DNA of 64,000 nucleotides from Chlorella sorokiniana (lineage: Eukaryota > Chlorophyta > Trebouxiophyceae > Chlorellales > Chlorellaceae). Shown here one piece after another: positions 1-11,489 of this stretch. The notes under the pieces are model-generated. The model was not told the DNA's origin and did no database searches. It saw only the letters and a program-made list of their open reading frames with translations. The stretch spans positions 1,426,001 to 1,490,000 of the forward strand of contig CP084613.1 in assembly GCA_025917655.1 (NCBI GenBank). Direction: 5' to 3'. The position numbers and the translations under genes were made by a program. Position 1 is the first letter of the stretch. Each line of letters opens with the position of its first letter.

Positions 1-6
1 ATCAGC

Positions 7-3000
7 ATGGTCGATGATCAAGAGCTGCCTCAGGGCGACGAACAGATGGCGGAGGCCAGTAGCGACTCAGACAGCAGCGACTCGGACTTTGAAGAGCTGG
101 ATATCAGCCCCGAGGACACCAGGCTGCTTTTAAAGCTTGAACAGCAGCTAAAGGAGAACCCCAACCTGTATGACAGTCACGTGCAGGTGCATCTCCGCCG
201 CCGTTGCTGCCGGTCACACCGCTGCCCAAACTGCCTAACTGCACGAGCTGCTGTCCACCACCACCGGCATGCTGATTTGCTGGCTACAACCACCTGCGCA
301 GTTCATTGAGGTCCTGCATCGCTGCAAGATGACCACGCGGCTGCGGGAGGCACGCCAGGCGATGCATGCAGCCTTCCCCTCACCGAGGCCCTCTGGTGCG
401 CCTGCTGGCCGGCACTGACAGCGCAGGCTGTGGCACCCCTGCGAACACACGCTCCCACTCCCCCACAGCTAAATTACAATGCAATCGGCAGGTTTGACTG
501 GCTGTCCGATGAGATCGAGGGGATCGAAGATGCGGAGGATGTGGGGCGCATCCGCACGCTGATGGCTGAGGCGGTACGCGACTACCTCTCCATCCCCCTG
601 TGGGCTCAGTACCTCGAGTGAGCGGGGAGGGGCGGGCAGCAGTGCTCTGGGTGCGTGAGGTAGGGCAATCGTGCCCTGCGCACGGCTGCGGCCGCCGACG
701 AGCGATGGGCACACGCATCGTGATGCGGGTCACGCTCCACCACATGGCCTTGCAGGTTTGTGCGTGATTTTGACCCCGAGGTCACCTGCGGCAGTGCCGA
801 GGGCCGCACACGCATACGGGAGCTGTGTGAACAGGCGCTGACGGCTGGCGGCCTGCATGTGTCGGGTGGGTGGGTGGCTGGGGAATGCAGCATGTCTGTT
901 GTGCTGAAATGAGCTGAGCTGCAGGCTTGTTGCCTCTCAACCGCTGCTCACATGCCCATCCGGACGCCTCCCTCCCCACCTCCTGCTGCCCTGCCAGAGG
1001 GGGCCCGCCTGTGGTCAATCTTGCGTGGTTTTGAGCAGGCGCTGCTAGAGGCTGAGCCCGTCGAGGAGCAGCGGGAGCGGGTGCGCGCGCTGTGGACCCG
1101 CCAGCTGGCGGTGCCCCTGGCCGACGGCGCCGCCACGCTGGCCGCCTACGAGGAGTGGGAGCGGCGGGAGGCGGCCGAGGGCGGCGGCGGCAACCTGGGC
1201 TTCCAAGTCCCAGCCGCCCTGGCTGCCGAGGCGCGCAAGGCACAGGCGGCCGCCGAGCTGCGCCAGCCGTACGAGGAGGCGGTGGGTGGGGGCGGGCAGC
1301 CGACGCCGACCTGCTGGCTGCGTACATGGCATACGTGAAGGTGGAGGAGCGGGCGGGAGATCCCGCGCGTGTGCAGGTGGGCGAGGCTTGGGGCGTGCCT
1401 CATGGTCAGGGGGTAAGATGAGAGCGGCCGAGGCGAGGGGGCTTGGTACCCTCGGTGCATGCAAACCCCGCCGGCCTCTACAGCTGTCATGCATGTCGCT
1501 GGCTCTCAGCGCTGCGCTCTTCGCTGCAACGCCAGCATTCCTCTGCGATGGAATCTCACACGCACACTTGGACGCCCGCAACCCCGCCCCTGCCCCGAAG
1601 GTTGTGTACGAGCGTGCCGTGGCCGCCTTCCCCGTCACGCACTACCTCTGGCTGCAGTACGGGCGGTACCTGGAGGCCCACCTGCGCATTGGGGCAGGTG
1701 AGGGCGAAGGGGCCCGTCTCGCATGCTGCAACGCGCACCGGCTGGCAAGGCGGATAAGGGAGCGGGGGCGGGGCAGCAGCAAAACTTTCAGACGCAGCAG
1801 CGAGCCGGCTGCGCTCATGGCAGCGCCCCTCCCGCCCCCCTCAACCCATCCCACACAGTTCTCAACTCTGTGTACGCCCGCGCCGTGCGCAACTGCCCGT
1901 GGGTGGGCGCGCTGTGGGCCAGAGCGCTGAGGGCGCTGGAGCGCAGCGGGGCGCCCGAGGAGGAGCAGGCGGCGCTCTTCGAGCGGGCGCTGGCTGCGGG
2001 GATGCAGGTGGACTAGGGAGGGGAAGGGGGCAAAGGCCGCCGGGGTGCTCATCCCTGCTGCCTGCTGTGCCTGCACCTCGCAAGCGTCCCCTGCCAGCTG
2101 CATCACCAGGCGCCTGCTTGCTGTCACAGGGCACTGCCCTTGCTCACCCCCTGCCCTGCGTGGAACCCCCCCAGGGCTACGAGGATTACTTGGAGGTGGC
2201 GCTGGCGCGGGTCGACGCGCTGCGCCGCCGCGGCGCCGAGGCAACCGCGCCGTTGCGTGCCGCCTTCACACGCGCCGCCGAGCTGTTGCAGTCGTACTTC
2301 CCAGACCACCTGGACCGTAGCTTCAGGTGGGCTGGGGGCTGTATGTGGTGGGGTGAATGGGAGCAGATGCCGTCGTTGCACGCTGGCGTCTCATGCTGTT
2401 TGGAGGTGAGGCGCACCCCGCGCCCCCGCCGCCCACGGTGCCCACCGCGCCCCTCCCCTCCCCCCCAGCAAGAAAGAACGCCCACCCATCCACCCACGGT
2501 CCCTCCCTTCACCCCCGCCCGAACAGGCTCACCTCCTACTGGGCCGAGTGCGAGGCGCGGGTGTGCGGCGACCTGGCAGCGGCGCGGCGCGTGTGGGAGG
2601 GCGCGCTCAAAGGCGGGGCGGGGCGGTACGCCGACACCTGGGCAGCCTACATCGACTTTGAGCGGCGGAGGGGCACACCCGGGAGGCGCGCACGCTGTAC
2701 AAGCGGTGCTACAGGTTGGCAGCCGGGGGAGCGCTGCAAGGTTGCCTGCGGGACCACCTGGCAAGGCTTGGCTGGCCACGTGGCTTTCCAGCGCTCCCCT
2801 TGCCGCCGTCGCAACCGTCCCCACGCCCCCATGCGCAGTCGGAGGCTGGAGGAGGGCGGTCAGGCCATCATGTGCGACGCTTGGCTGCGGTTTGAGCGGG
2901 AGGAGGGCAGGTGCGCAGGGTGCAGCCAGCATGCCGCCAGCCAGCGTGCCCGCCACTCCAGCTCGCACCAAGCCCCCTCCTGAGAGAGTGAGCCTCCAGC

Positions 3001-4461
3001 AGCCCTCCCCTGCACAACTTCTCGCCCACTCACCCATGCCCACATCCTGCCCTTGCCCCTCCAGCGCCGACGATCATCTGGCCGCCTGCCTCAAGGTGGA
3101 GCCGATACTGCAGGAGCTGCAGGCGGCGGCCGCTGCAGCGGCGGACCCAGGGCAGCATGCCGCCGCGCGCACGGCAGCGGACAAGGCTGCCCAGCTGAGC
3201 AGGGAGGAGGTGCGGGCGATGCGGCAACAGGCAGACCCAAACTACGGGAAGCGCAAGCAGCGGGGGCCTGAGCAGGCGGAAGGCTCCGCGCCCCCTTCAC
3301 AGGCTGAAGGCGGCATGCTGCCGCCGCCTGCAAAGAAGCCCAAGACGCAGCCCGCAGCAGATGCCAAGCGGGGAACTGGGGCTGCCGCGAAGCAGCATGC
3401 ACCGTTGGAGCAGCAGCAGCAAGCGGCTGGCACGCAGGACGCACCAGCCACGGGCGGTGAGCAGCAGCAGGCGCAGCAGGTGCTGGCGCGGCAGCAGGAG
3501 GCACCCCCATGGCCAGCAGCTCGAGGAAGAGGAGCAGCAAGCGGCGCAGCAGCGGGAGTCGTCAGCGCAAGAGGACCAGGGCAGGCCGGCCAAGGGCGGC
3601 GGGCTGGGCTGGCGCCAGCAGCGGCGCACCGATGCCAGCACCGCCTTTGTGAAGCACCTGGCGGAGGGCGTGGACGAGGCGGCAGTGCGGCAGCTGTTTG
3701 AAGGCTGCGGCCAGATCACTGGGGTGGAGATGGGGCGAGACCGGGCCACCGGCCGGCTGAAGGCGAGTGTATGGGGTGATTGGTGGGCGTGGGGGCTTGG
3801 CGGGGGAGGCGGCGAGGACGGGGGGTCAGGGAGGGGGCCTGCATGCCTCCACCCGCATGCTGTGAGGTCCCGCAACACCCGGCTGCCTTCGCCCGTTGAT
3901 CGCCTCCTGCACAAGCCGCTGCGGCGGACAATTGCCCGGCGCAGGCCCCGCCCGGGGACTGAGGCGTGCTGCTGCTTCACCCGCTTTCTCCACGCGCGCA
4001 GGGCTTTGCCTACGTCCACTTCGATTCGCAGCAGGGGCTGGAGGCGGCTTGCCGCCTGGACCGCACCGACTTCCGCGGCAAGCACATCTTTGTGGCGCCA
4101 TCCAAGCCCCCTGGCGGCGGCGGCAAGCAGGAAGCTCAGGCGCCGCCCCAGCAGGCGCAGGGACGCGGTGGCGGCGGCGGCGGCGGGGACGCAGGCCGCG
4201 GGCGTGGCCGTGGCGGACGGGATGGCGGCCGGGGCCGGGCGGGGCAGGGCCCAGGCACCGCAGTGTGGTGGACTTGGGGGAAGCCAGCCCGACTCGCAGG
4301 CAGGGCACCCTTCCGCTCCACCGCGCGGATTTGTGCCGCGGGCAGCAGCCCTGCAGGGGAAGAAGGGCGGCAGCCCGGGCCAGGCATCGACAGAGGGCGC
4401 GGATGGTGGGGCCCCAAAGAGCAACGACGAGTTCCGCAAGATGTTCCTGGGAGGGAAGTGA
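7..4461 (+). CDS. SART3: SART3/Prp24-like U4/U6 snRNP recycling factor
   Basis: Nuclear RNA-binding protein expected to re-anneal U4 and U6 snRNAs after splicing. An acidic Ser/Asp N-terminus is followed by about ten exons of half-TPR (HAT) helices, for example around 475-620 (RFDWLSDEIEGIEDAEDVGR), 955-1280, 1855-2010 and 2530-2900. A Lys/Gln-rich linker follows, then one RRM split over two exons (3637-3765 and 4003-4115, with GFAYVHFDS as RNP1). The C-terminus, SNDEFRKMFLGGK, resembles the LSm-interaction box that ends human SART3. That combination of HAT repeats, RRM and terminal LSm box is diagnostic. The ATG at 7 opens an acidic leader like that of the family, so the gene looks complete. 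The frame slips by one base at runs 376-379 and 2670-2673. Only one RRM is evident, where animal SART3 has two. Confidence 0.87.
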
Positions 4462-5395
4462 TGCGCTGACTTTGCTCCTGGATGTGAGCGTGCTGCGGTC
4501 TATAAGCAGAGTGTGCGTTGGGCCTGTAATTCTCACACAGCAAGGCGGAGGAAGCGCAGGCAGGTGTGACACAGGACGATAAGTGGAAGACAGTGGGGCA
4601 TGGCCTTTGATGCACAGGCCACAGTGGCAGAGACAGGCTACCAATTCAGTGGCAGGATACACTGTGGCCTGCCATCCTGAAGTTGCTAGAAATGTGCCTT
4701 ACTGAAGTTGCTAGAATTGCAAACTCTAAGCAGGATTGTACATGGTAGGGGCAGAAGTTAGGACAATGCTCGCTCCAGCTGCCCAGGAGCTGATGGCAGC
4801 TGACGGCAGCTATGGCGGCGTTGGAAAGAAAGGTCAAGAAGAATGGCACTTGCTTGAACCCCGCATCGCGTGCTTTCGGCGGTGCATAGCGCGTGGAGGA
4901 CGGTTGTTCTGCTCTTGAGACTGTGCCAGACGCTTTGGACCGGCAAGTCGCAATTGAAAGTTCCCCACTCCCCTGTTTCCTCGCCTGCGCGTTTCTGACT
5001 GGCCACCAGCGTTTCTAAGCGCGCCATCCAGCCTGTGAACAGCCATCTGGAAGCCGAAAGCAGGCTGCCTGGGCGCTTTGCAGCTTGGCGGTTTGGGGTT
5101 TTGCCGATTGGCAGTCGCAGCTGAGGGGCAGCCCATGATGAAGTGCTGCGCGGTGGTTTTACAGTTGTAACGGCCTTGGGAGCTCGTGGAGGCAAGCCGT
5201 GCCAGGGCGCAACAGCTGAACCCCTGTCAGCAGCTGCAGCGTGCGGCACACCGGTGCAGCTGTCCCAGTCTTCAAGAGAGGCAACGGGCGCAGCACGGTG
5301 GCCCGGTGTATGGACCAGGAGCCAGCGCGGTGGCATACGAGCGAGCAGGCGGCGGCGACGGCAGACGACCCCTGCCAGCTGCCCCTACAGGCAGC
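4462..5395. other. Intergenic DNA between SART3 and CDC45
   Basis: Lower-GC DNA holding the SART3 3' UTR and the CDC45 upstream region. Short open frames have no recognisable protein signal or splice context. The motif CTGAAGTTGCTAGAA occurs twice about 24 bases apart (near 4679 and 4703), a minor local duplication. No RNA gene was seen. Confidence 0.6.
4525..4529 (+). terminator. TGTAA polyadenylation signal after SART3
   Basis: TGTAA lies 64 bases past the SART3 stop. UGUAA is the known polyadenylation signal of green algae, and its position fits a short 3' UTR. Confidence 0.45.
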
Positions 5396-8300
5396 ATGAT
5401 CATCACCAGCTCCGATGAATGGACGGATCTGTATGCGTCCATTCGCGAGGAGAGCAATCGCAGCGAAGAGAAGCATGTCAACATTTATGCCAGCTCCTCG
5501 GACGCTGACTCTGTTTGCGCCCTTCGCATCCTGGAGGTGCGGCGGCGCTGCCCTGACTGCTCGCATTTGCATAAGCTCGGTGGCTTAAATGTGCACCTGT
5601 CTACAGTGCTTTTGCTGTGGGTGTTTGACGTTGCTGGAAGCTGGCCTGGTGTTCAGTGTTGACGCGCACAAATCTGGCCCCTGGACCCCCTGCAGCGGCT
5701 GTTCAAGAACGACCGCATCCCTCATGGCTGGGTGCCTGTGTGCCGGTACGAGGAAATCGAGGCCGACTTCAAGCAGACGTACCCAGAGGGAGAGACAGCG
5801 CTGCGCACTGCCTTTCTCCTCAACTGCGGCGCGGCGGAGGACATCCGCCAGCTGTTGCACCTGGACCAGCGGCCCAACGTGCGGGTGGTCATCATTGACT
5901 CACACAGGTCTGCCTGCAGGGAGGACCTTCGGCGTGGCAGCCGCACCGGCAGTGCGTGCTGCCGTCATGCATGCAGCCTGAGCATCGGAAGCAGCATGGG
6001 GCGAGCCACAGCAGTCGAGCTCCAGCCGGCCCGGCGCTGGCCACCCACTGTGGCGCCGTGCTGCCGTGCCTGGCTGCGGGCAGGGCGTGCAGAGCTGGCG
6101 CTCACCGCTGCCTGCGGCCCCGTTTCCCTGCGCCCACCCAAGCGCAGGCCCGTCTGCCACGTGCACAACCTGGATGCCAGGGAGGACAGCGTGTTTGTGC
6201 TGCTGGACGAGCAGGAGGGCGTCACCAAGGATGACATCCCCCTTCGACATGGACGACGGCGGCAGCGGCAGCGACGACGAGAACGACCCACCCCCAAGCA
6301 GTGAGCGCCGGCCTGCCTGGACCCAGCAGGCCCTCCCTCCCGCTTGCGCTGCTTCGCCCCTGCAAGCGTGTATCGTGCAACACGGCCTGCGCTGCACCAG
6401 TGCTCACGTTGGCCGCTGGCTTGCTCTGCCCAGGCGGCGGCTCTCCTCGCCGAGCAGCAGCGGCGGCGACAGCCGGTCCAGCCCGCGCGCAGCGGCGGAA
6501 GGAGCGGCAGCAGCGTGAGGCGTTTCGGGAGCAGTACTACTCGCGGGGGGTGGGCTACGGCAAGCCCGCCGCCTGCGTGCTGTTTGACCTGGCCTACTAT
6601 CTGAACCAGGACCTGGCCTCCATGCTGTGGCTGGCGCTGGTGGGCCTCACCGACCAGCTGGTGCACGGCCGAATCACGGGTGGGTGGCCGCCGCGTGCGT
6701 GTGCTGGGGAACGTGTGTCAGCTGCGGCGGCGCTGCCGCACGAAGGGCGTGCTGTGCCCTTTGCGCCAGCCTGGGAGGCCGCCACCCACGCAGCCCGTGT
6801 GCCGCCCTCTTTGTGCCGCGCAGCCGACAGGTACCAGGGCTACTACCTGCACTACGAGACGCACGTGCTGTCGGCGGGGCACCTCGACTTGCAGGTGGGC
6901 TGGTGGGGGCCGGGCTGGCCTGGAGCGGGCTGCTGAAAGGACTCGCCCCTGTGGCAGCAGTTTGCCCCAGGCGAACGCAGCATCGGCAGCGCCGCCCTCA
7001 ACTGTGGTGACGTGTCTTCCTCGTGACGATCCTGGTCCCCCGCTGCCCACCGCGCTGGCCCCCTGCAGGCAGAGCGCGAGGTGGCGGACGGCGACGGCGT
7101 GGCGATGCTGAACAACCAGATCACTTGCCGCATCCTGTGAGCGAGCCACTGGGCAGCCGAGCCAGACCATTTGTGATGCCTGTATTAGGGTTTGCCGCCA
7201 GCAAGCCATCACTCTCGCCCCTGCTGACCGCCTCCCTGGCTGCGGCCGTGCACTGCCCGCGCCCCTTGCAGCCCGCAGGACGACTACCGCTTTGGCCTGC
7301 TGTGGGAGTGGAACCTTTATGAGGCCATGCAGTTCAGCCCCTACGTCGCATGCAGGCTGCAGACCTACACAGGTGCGGCTGGGGCAGGGCTGCAGGCGTG
7401 GGCGGGCGGCGAGCTGCAGCGCCATCAGGCCTGCTGACATGCTGATGCTCAACCCCGGCCCCGCCCCGGTGTGCCCTCCCGCAGAGAAAGGGCGGCAGCT
7501 GCTGGACCTGCTGCTTGCCAAGCTGGGCATCCCGCTGGACGAGGCGCAGCGCAGCTTTGCGGGGGAAGGATGTGAGCGCCTGCGGCCCTTCTCCAGCCCT
7601 GCCTGCAGCACACAGGGCCGGCGTCGCGCCGAGCCATGCATGCAGCAAAGCCTGCACTCACGCTATTGCCGCCCCCGCCCTGCTCCCCCAGATGACATGA
7701 AGCCCAAGTACCGCAACAGCCTGCAGGAGAGGCTGGAGGCGCACGCCCCCGCCTTCCGCATGTCTGACGCCACCTTCAAGTCCTTCCAGTTGCAGGCGCG
7801 GCGCGCAGGGGGCGAGGGATGGCCGGGCTGCCTTCCCAACCGCCGCCGAGCCTCTGAAAACAATTGCAGGAGGTGCCCTTGCATGCGCCCATTCCCCACA
7901 CCTCGCCTCCCCCGTGACTGTGCTGCCTGCAGGACGGCCTGAAGCGGTGCGTGAATGCGGTGGACGTGGTGCACGCGGTGACGGCGCTGCTCGAGTGCGG
8001 CTCCAAAAAGGCGCCCTCCGCCAACTTTGGGGAGCACGTCGAGAAGTTCTGGTGCGGGCCGCGGCAGCAGGGTCCAGCCGCGGTTGTGGCGACTGTGCGA
8101 CAAACGCCGCTGCCAGGCCCCCGCCATGCCTGCAAGCAGGAGCTGACGTGTGCCTCGCCTGCCGCAGGTGCGCGTACTACGCGCTGAGCTGGGGCAACGA
8201 CCGGGGCAGCTGCGGCGAGGGCTGGACCTGGCGAAGAAGGTGCAGCAGGCCATTGTCAACGGTGAGCGCAGCGGGCCGGCGGCCACGTGTTCTGCCTTGC

Positions 8301-9263
8301 CACCTGCAGCGGCTCCCTTCACTCTGCGGCAGGCATGTTGGGTGTGCCGCCCGCCTCAACCCTCCCTGGGCCACCCCAACCCACGCTCTCCTGCAGATGG
8401 CGGCGCCGTCATCATCCAGCGGCAGTACCACAACTTCAAGCAGTTCCGCATCTTTGACCTGAGCGACGTCAAGATGAGCAGCCAGCACCTCGTGGTGAGG
8501 CGGCCAGCCCTGGCGGCGGCAGCGCTGCTGGGCGTGCAAGGGCCAGCACCCTGACAGGGGCTCGCCACGTGCGCACCCAGAGGGCATCCCCTCCTTTGCT
8601 GAGCCTCCCCCTCAACCCCCCGCGTGTGCTGCCCGGCGCCCCCTCCCCCGCAGGGTCACCCCATGGCCCTGCAGCGCCTGGCCGCCTTCTTCCAGGACCA
8701 GTACTTCCAGGCGCGGGGCACCCGCAAGCCCGTCATGCTCATAGGCCCGCGCTCCGGCGACGACCGCTGCCTGGTGGTGGGCTATGAAGCCTCGCAGCGC
8801 GCCAAGGTGTGTGTGGGGGTGGGGGGGGTGAGTCGCATGGTTTGTGCAGGCCTTGCCATCGGGCTGCAGCGCTCGAGTGGCCCACTGCCTCCCTCCCACT
8901 GGCCCCCCTCGCGCGCAGGGCAACCTGCTGGGCACTGCGTTCATCGAGGCCACGGAGCGGGTGGGCGCGCGAGCCTGCACGACCTCTTTGACACCTGCGT
9001 CTTCGAGATTGATGCCCAGGGTGGGTGGTGACAGCGAAGAGGCTGCATGCGCCGGTCCCGCTGAGGGCGCGGCTGAGCAGTTGACCTGTTTCGCGACGCG
9101 GCTGGAAACATGCCTGTGCTGCCATTTCATCCTATGCAATAGTTCGCTGCTCCTTGGCTGGCCCCCATCCCTCCATCTCCCCACCCCCACCCCACCCCAT
9201 CACACAGATGTGCCACGCTTCAAGGAGGAGCTCCTGCGCCGAGCCAACTTGCTGCTGGCGTGA
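5396..9263 (+). CDS. CDC45: CDC45 DNA replication initiation factor
   Basis: Subunit of the CMG (Cdc45-MCM-GINS) replicative helicase in the nucleus. The first exon (5396 to about 5535) encodes MIITSSDEWTDLYASIREES and the DHH-like motif SSDADSVCALRIL. Later exons carry RVVIIDSHR, an acidic loop around 6245-6300, GYGKPAACVLFDLAYYLNQD (about 6550-6610), DDYRFGLLWEWNLYEAMQ (about 7280) and GHPMALQRLAAFFQDQYF (about 8655). The last exon ends in FKEELLRRANLLLA at 9263. Order and content match Cdc45 along its whole length, with about 14 exons. The start is the first ATG in frame with the conserved exon. The frame slips at a CC run near 8974 (one base short before LHDLFDTCVFEID) and at the C run 6238-6242 (one base long). 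CDC45 lacks catalytic DHH activity but keeps the fold. Confidence 0.93.
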
Positions 9264-9834
9264 GCGACGGCAGCGCGGGACTGGATGCAGCAGCAGCTCA
9301 GCCAGCAGCGCTCCAGGCCGCGACCCCTTGCCGCCACTCGTCACCCGCCAGCCACCCGCACCGCCACCAGTTTTCTCAGTAGGGCGGGTGCGAGGCGCCA
9401 CAATGCAGGGTTTTGGCCCCCAGGGCGGTTCCGCTCCCAACTGCAACCAGGGATGGCACACCGACCCGGGTGCAGGCCTCCCACGGGCACAGTTACTTTC
9501 ACCGCTGCACCAGCCTCTCAGCTCCACCCTCCTGCTTCTCGAGTCTAGCAAACAGGGAACAGCGTCCCCCACTTCGCACTGCGCACTTGACTGACGCTGC
9601 TCTGGCGCTCTGTTCCCTGCAATGCTTTGGCACCACCCACAGCACTCCCTGCGCGCCTCTCTACCTATTCATCTTCACCGCCCCTGCATCCCCTTGCACA
9701 CCTCCCTTCCCTGCCCCACCTGCGTCCCAAGGCCGGCGCTGTAACATGGGCAGGCGGGCAGCGAGGAGGGGCACGCGTGTGCTGAGCAAGTACTCAGGAG
9801 TGGCGTGCCTGGTGCAAGCCGGCCCGCAGCTTCC
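9264..9834. other. Convergent 3' UTR region
   Basis: Separates the stops of CDC45 (+) and the AIM32-like gene (-). It holds a TGTAA at 9740-9744 that could end the CDC45 transcript, which would give a long 3' UTR. Otherwise it is C-rich and I see no gene. Confidence 0.5.
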
Positions 9835-11176
9835 TTAACCTCTGCGCCAGCTCAGCCTCCACCTCCTCCCTCCCTCGTCGTCACTCTCCTCCGCAGGCTC
9901 GTCCAGCGCACCAGCATCCACCTCCTCGATGCCGCCCCCTGGGCAGGCGGAGGAGGAGGGCTGGGCAGCAAGCATCACTGGCGGAGGGGCCAGGCGATGC
10001 GATGCTGCCGCGCTCCCAAAAGCCTCGGGTGCGTGCTTGCCAGGCTGGAAAGGCACCCTGCCAGCTCCCCACCTGCTCAAACAGCTGCAGCTGCTCCTGC
10101 TTGGTCAGCCCGAGGCGGCCCCGCCAGAAGGGCCGCAGCGCTGCATCCTCCGCCCCGCCGTCTACGCCCAGCTGCAAGCACAGCACGAGGGCGGGGCACG
10201 TGGGTTGGGGCACTCAGAAGCAGGATGCTGCGCCCACAACTGCAGGAGGGGCCGGGAGATGGGCGGGCGGCCAGAGCACCCTGCGGCCTTGCCCTGCCTG
10301 GCCCACCTCAATTCCCCACAGCGCAGACAGGAAACCCGGCGCATGGCGTGCCTCCAGGCCCCCAAACCAGTCGCCGTCGCATGGGTGCATGGGCCCGTAG
10401 CACACCACGTTGCCCGCGTAGCGGTGCCCCCAATGTGCGAGGTGGCAAAGACGCCCACCTCCCCCAGCCCGCGCTCCCGCACCAGCCGCGACAGCGCCGC
10501 CGCCAGCAGCGGGCCGCGCTGGCCGCAGCGAGCGTCGCGTGAGCCATGGCAGCACACGAACAGCGAGAGGATGGGCAGCGGTGCCTGCGCTGGGCAGGTG
10601 CAGAGGGGTGCTCAGCCAGGCCTGGACTCAGCCAACAGCGCAGGCGGGCACCGGCGCCTGGCCAGGTGCAGCGCTGCCCCTGCACCCAGCTCACCTGGTG
10701 CCCCTCCACCAGCCTCCTCGCCTTCTTGGCCTTGATCTGGTCGGGTTCGTCCACCGTGGCCAGCGCCACAGCCAGGCCCAGCAGGTGCGCAGGCAGCGCC
10801 TGCCAGCGCCGGCCCAGCGGGAAGGCAAGCAGGTCGACGGTGCCGGGTGGTGGGCCCTCCCCCGCGACAGCTCCTCGCACGCCGTCACCTTCACCTTGCC
10901 GCTGATGCTCCCCGCGTGCTCTGCCAGCGCCTGGAACACCGCCACAACCGCGGGCTCCTTCTCCACCAGCGGCGGCCACCAGGCGCCTGGTGGCGGCGGC
11001 GCGCCAGGCGGCCGGGGCAGCTGCAACAGGATGTGCTGGTCGTGTGGGGTCACGCTGCCGGGTTTCGCTGCTTCCAAGTCCGTCGCGGCGCAGCAGGAGA
11101 GGCGCCGCAGGGCTCGCAAGGCACCCAGCTGGGCGAGGAACACCTGGGCCTGGCGGGTCAGCATTTGGCCAAGCAC
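9835..11176 (-). CDS. Sucrase/ferredoxin-like family protein (AIM32-type)
   Basis: Thioredoxin-like [2Fe-2S] family related to yeast Aim32, a mitochondrial redox protein; some plant relatives are organellar. The two family signatures are present in order: CCHGSRDARCGQRGP near 10540-10500 and SHIGGHRYAGNVVCYGPMHP near 10440-10390, which supply the Cys and His ligands. The N-terminal exon begins MLGQMLTRQAQVFLAQLGAL, a helical, Arg-bearing leader typical of a mitochondrial presequence. A middle exon (about 10855-10705) reads VDLLAFPLGRRWQALPAH. The C-terminal exons include FWRGRLGLTKQEQLQLFEQ and an acidic tail ending in SWRRG. The frame slips at C runs 10427-10431 and 10859-10863; the HIGGH motif is only readable across the first of these. 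Family placement is strong, but substrate and compartment are inferred. Confidence 0.82.
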
Positions 11177-11489
11177 AAACCGATGCGTCTGTTACTGCAC
11201 AAACAGCGACCGGTCGAAGGGTGCAGCGTGCGGTACAAGTTTTGCGACACACCCACCGCCTGTCGCTGTCTGCAAGCCTCCATGCCTGCTCAGCTGGCTG
11301 GAGAGATTGACATGGACATGTAGCAGTGCAAGGTGAGAAAGAAGGAGGTGTAGGAGGGGGAGTCGTGGAGGGTAAGGCAAGGGGGTGAGGTGGCGTCAGG
11401 GGTCGGCGGTGTCGAGGGCGGTGGCAGGGGAGCCGACAAAAAGAATCGCGGTGATAGACAGCAAAAAAATGCAAAAGATCTCTCCCCAT
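11177..11489. other. Intergenic DNA between AIM32-like gene and KEA3-like gene
   Basis: Both neighbours are on the minus strand, so this holds the KEA3-like 3' UTR and the AIM32-like promoter. It includes an A-rich patch at 11466-11476. No gene seen. Confidence 0.5.
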